DNA from: DATJPR01 sp035506295
Lineage (GTDB): Bacteria > Bacteroidota > Ignavibacteria > UBA10030 > UBA6906
Assembly (NCBI GenBank): GCA_035506295.1
Contig: DATJPR010000033.1
Coordinates: 1 to 14,449, forward strand
DNA: 14,449 nt
Reading direction: 5' to 3'
In this document: piece by piece, positions 14,107 to 14,449 of the stretch
Layout: each line of letters begins with the position of its first letter
Position numbering within the stretch: the stretch's first letter is position 1
Made by a program: the position numbers and the translations under genes
Notes under the pieces: model-generated
Database searches by the model: none
What the model saw: the letters and a program-made list of their open reading frames with translations, nothing else
Told to the model about the DNA's origin: nothing

Positions 14107-14449
14107 CTAGGCGTTGCGGTGTTTCTCCGGAAGGCCCGGCCTGACGAAGACAACTTTCTCGCGCTCGAGGACCACGCTTCCTGCTTTTGCTCCCTTTGGC
14201 TTTCGGACGTACTTCTTCTCCGTCATCGCGACGGGGACGAGCCCGGCGGTCTTCATCTTGCTGTAGTACGCGGCGATGGCGGCAGCCTGTTCCCGCGCTT
14301 TCTTGCCTGGCTCTCCTTTTCCCGTCGATACGCGCAGGACGACGTGCGAGCCGCTGGAGCCGCGCGCATGAAACCAGAGATCATGAGGCTTCGCAACGTG
14401 GAGCGTCAGCTCATCGTTGTTCTCGCTGCTCTTGCCCGCGAGAACCTCG
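14107..14449 (-). CDS. RqcH/NFACT-family protein, C-terminal NFACT-R domain, cut by the window
   Basis: The frame is open from the right edge and gives the last 113 residues of a protein ending at a TAG at 14107-14109. The visible part is an NFACT-R (DUF814) domain: DLWFHARGSSGSHVVLR, then a helix with AAAIAAYYSKMK, then KYVRKPKGAKAGSVVL and a final strand KVVFVRP. This domain is found at the C-terminus of RqcH (Rqc2/FbpA family), which binds stalled 50S-tRNA complexes and adds alanine tails during ribosome-associated quality control. The N-terminal NFACT-N and coiled-coil parts lie outside the window, so a standalone NFACT-R protein cannot be excluded. It is 54 bases upstream of panE on the same strand. 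Confidence 0.88.
   Translation of the reverse strand, partial: EVLAGKSSENNDELTLHVAKPHDLWFHARGSSGSHVVLRVSTGKGEPGKKAREQAAAIAAYYSKMKTAGLVPVAMTEKKYVRKPKGAKAGSVVLEREKVVFVRPGLPEKHRNA

Overview
The window is an ordinary-looking chromosomal stretch from a GC-rich (near 60% by eye) Gram-negative bacterium. Signal peptides, two lipoproteins and a set of SurA/parvulin periplasmic chaperones point to a two-membrane cell. The chain parvulin - parvulin - SurA - MoxR, and the dispersed heptamer/octamer intergenic repeats, resemble what is seen in the Bacteroidota/Chlorobiota/Ignavibacteriota (FCB) group. That placement is an inference from gene order and style, not a phylogeny. No phage, transposon, CRISPR, tRNA or rRNA was seen, and no gene-free gap exceeds about 160 bases.

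Layout. At the left edge, on the + strand, is gyrA. It is cut by the window at the equivalent of E. coli residue 77 and ends at 2527 with a long lysine-rich tail. It converges on a minus-strand pair: a small four-helix membrane protein of unknown function (2685-3275) and tag, DNA-3-methyladenine glycosylase I (3312-3899). The 157-base gap between the convergent genes is filled by a degenerate 7-mer then 8-mer repeat array that also forms a long hairpin. All genes from 3991 to the right edge are on the minus strand.

The central operon probably starts at a promoter near 11777-11805 and runs leftward through five genes. These are a 783-residue parvulin lipoprotein carrying an OmpA-like segment, a smaller parvulin-related lipoprotein that overlaps its end, a SurA with two PPIC domains, a MoxR-family AAA+ ATPase, and a membrane-anchored VWA protein. 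The first three should handle folding of outer-membrane proteins in the periplasm. The MoxR/VWA pair is a typical cytoplasmic ATPase plus membrane partner, so the set reads as an envelope-biogenesis or quality-control module. Upstream of it on the same strand lie a cystathionine gamma-synthase/lyase-family PLP enzyme, a ketopantoate reductase (panE) and, cut by the right edge, the C-terminal NFACT-R part of an RqcH-like ribosome quality-control protein.

The most unusual items are the OmpA-like peptidoglycan-binding segment that appears to be inserted inside a third, degenerate parvulin domain; the histone-H1-like basic tail of GyrA, which contains an A9 slippage-prone tract; the composite short-repeat array between the convergent genes; and the natural alanine at the quinolone-critical GyrA position 83. 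I found no clear undescribed multi-gene system beyond these.
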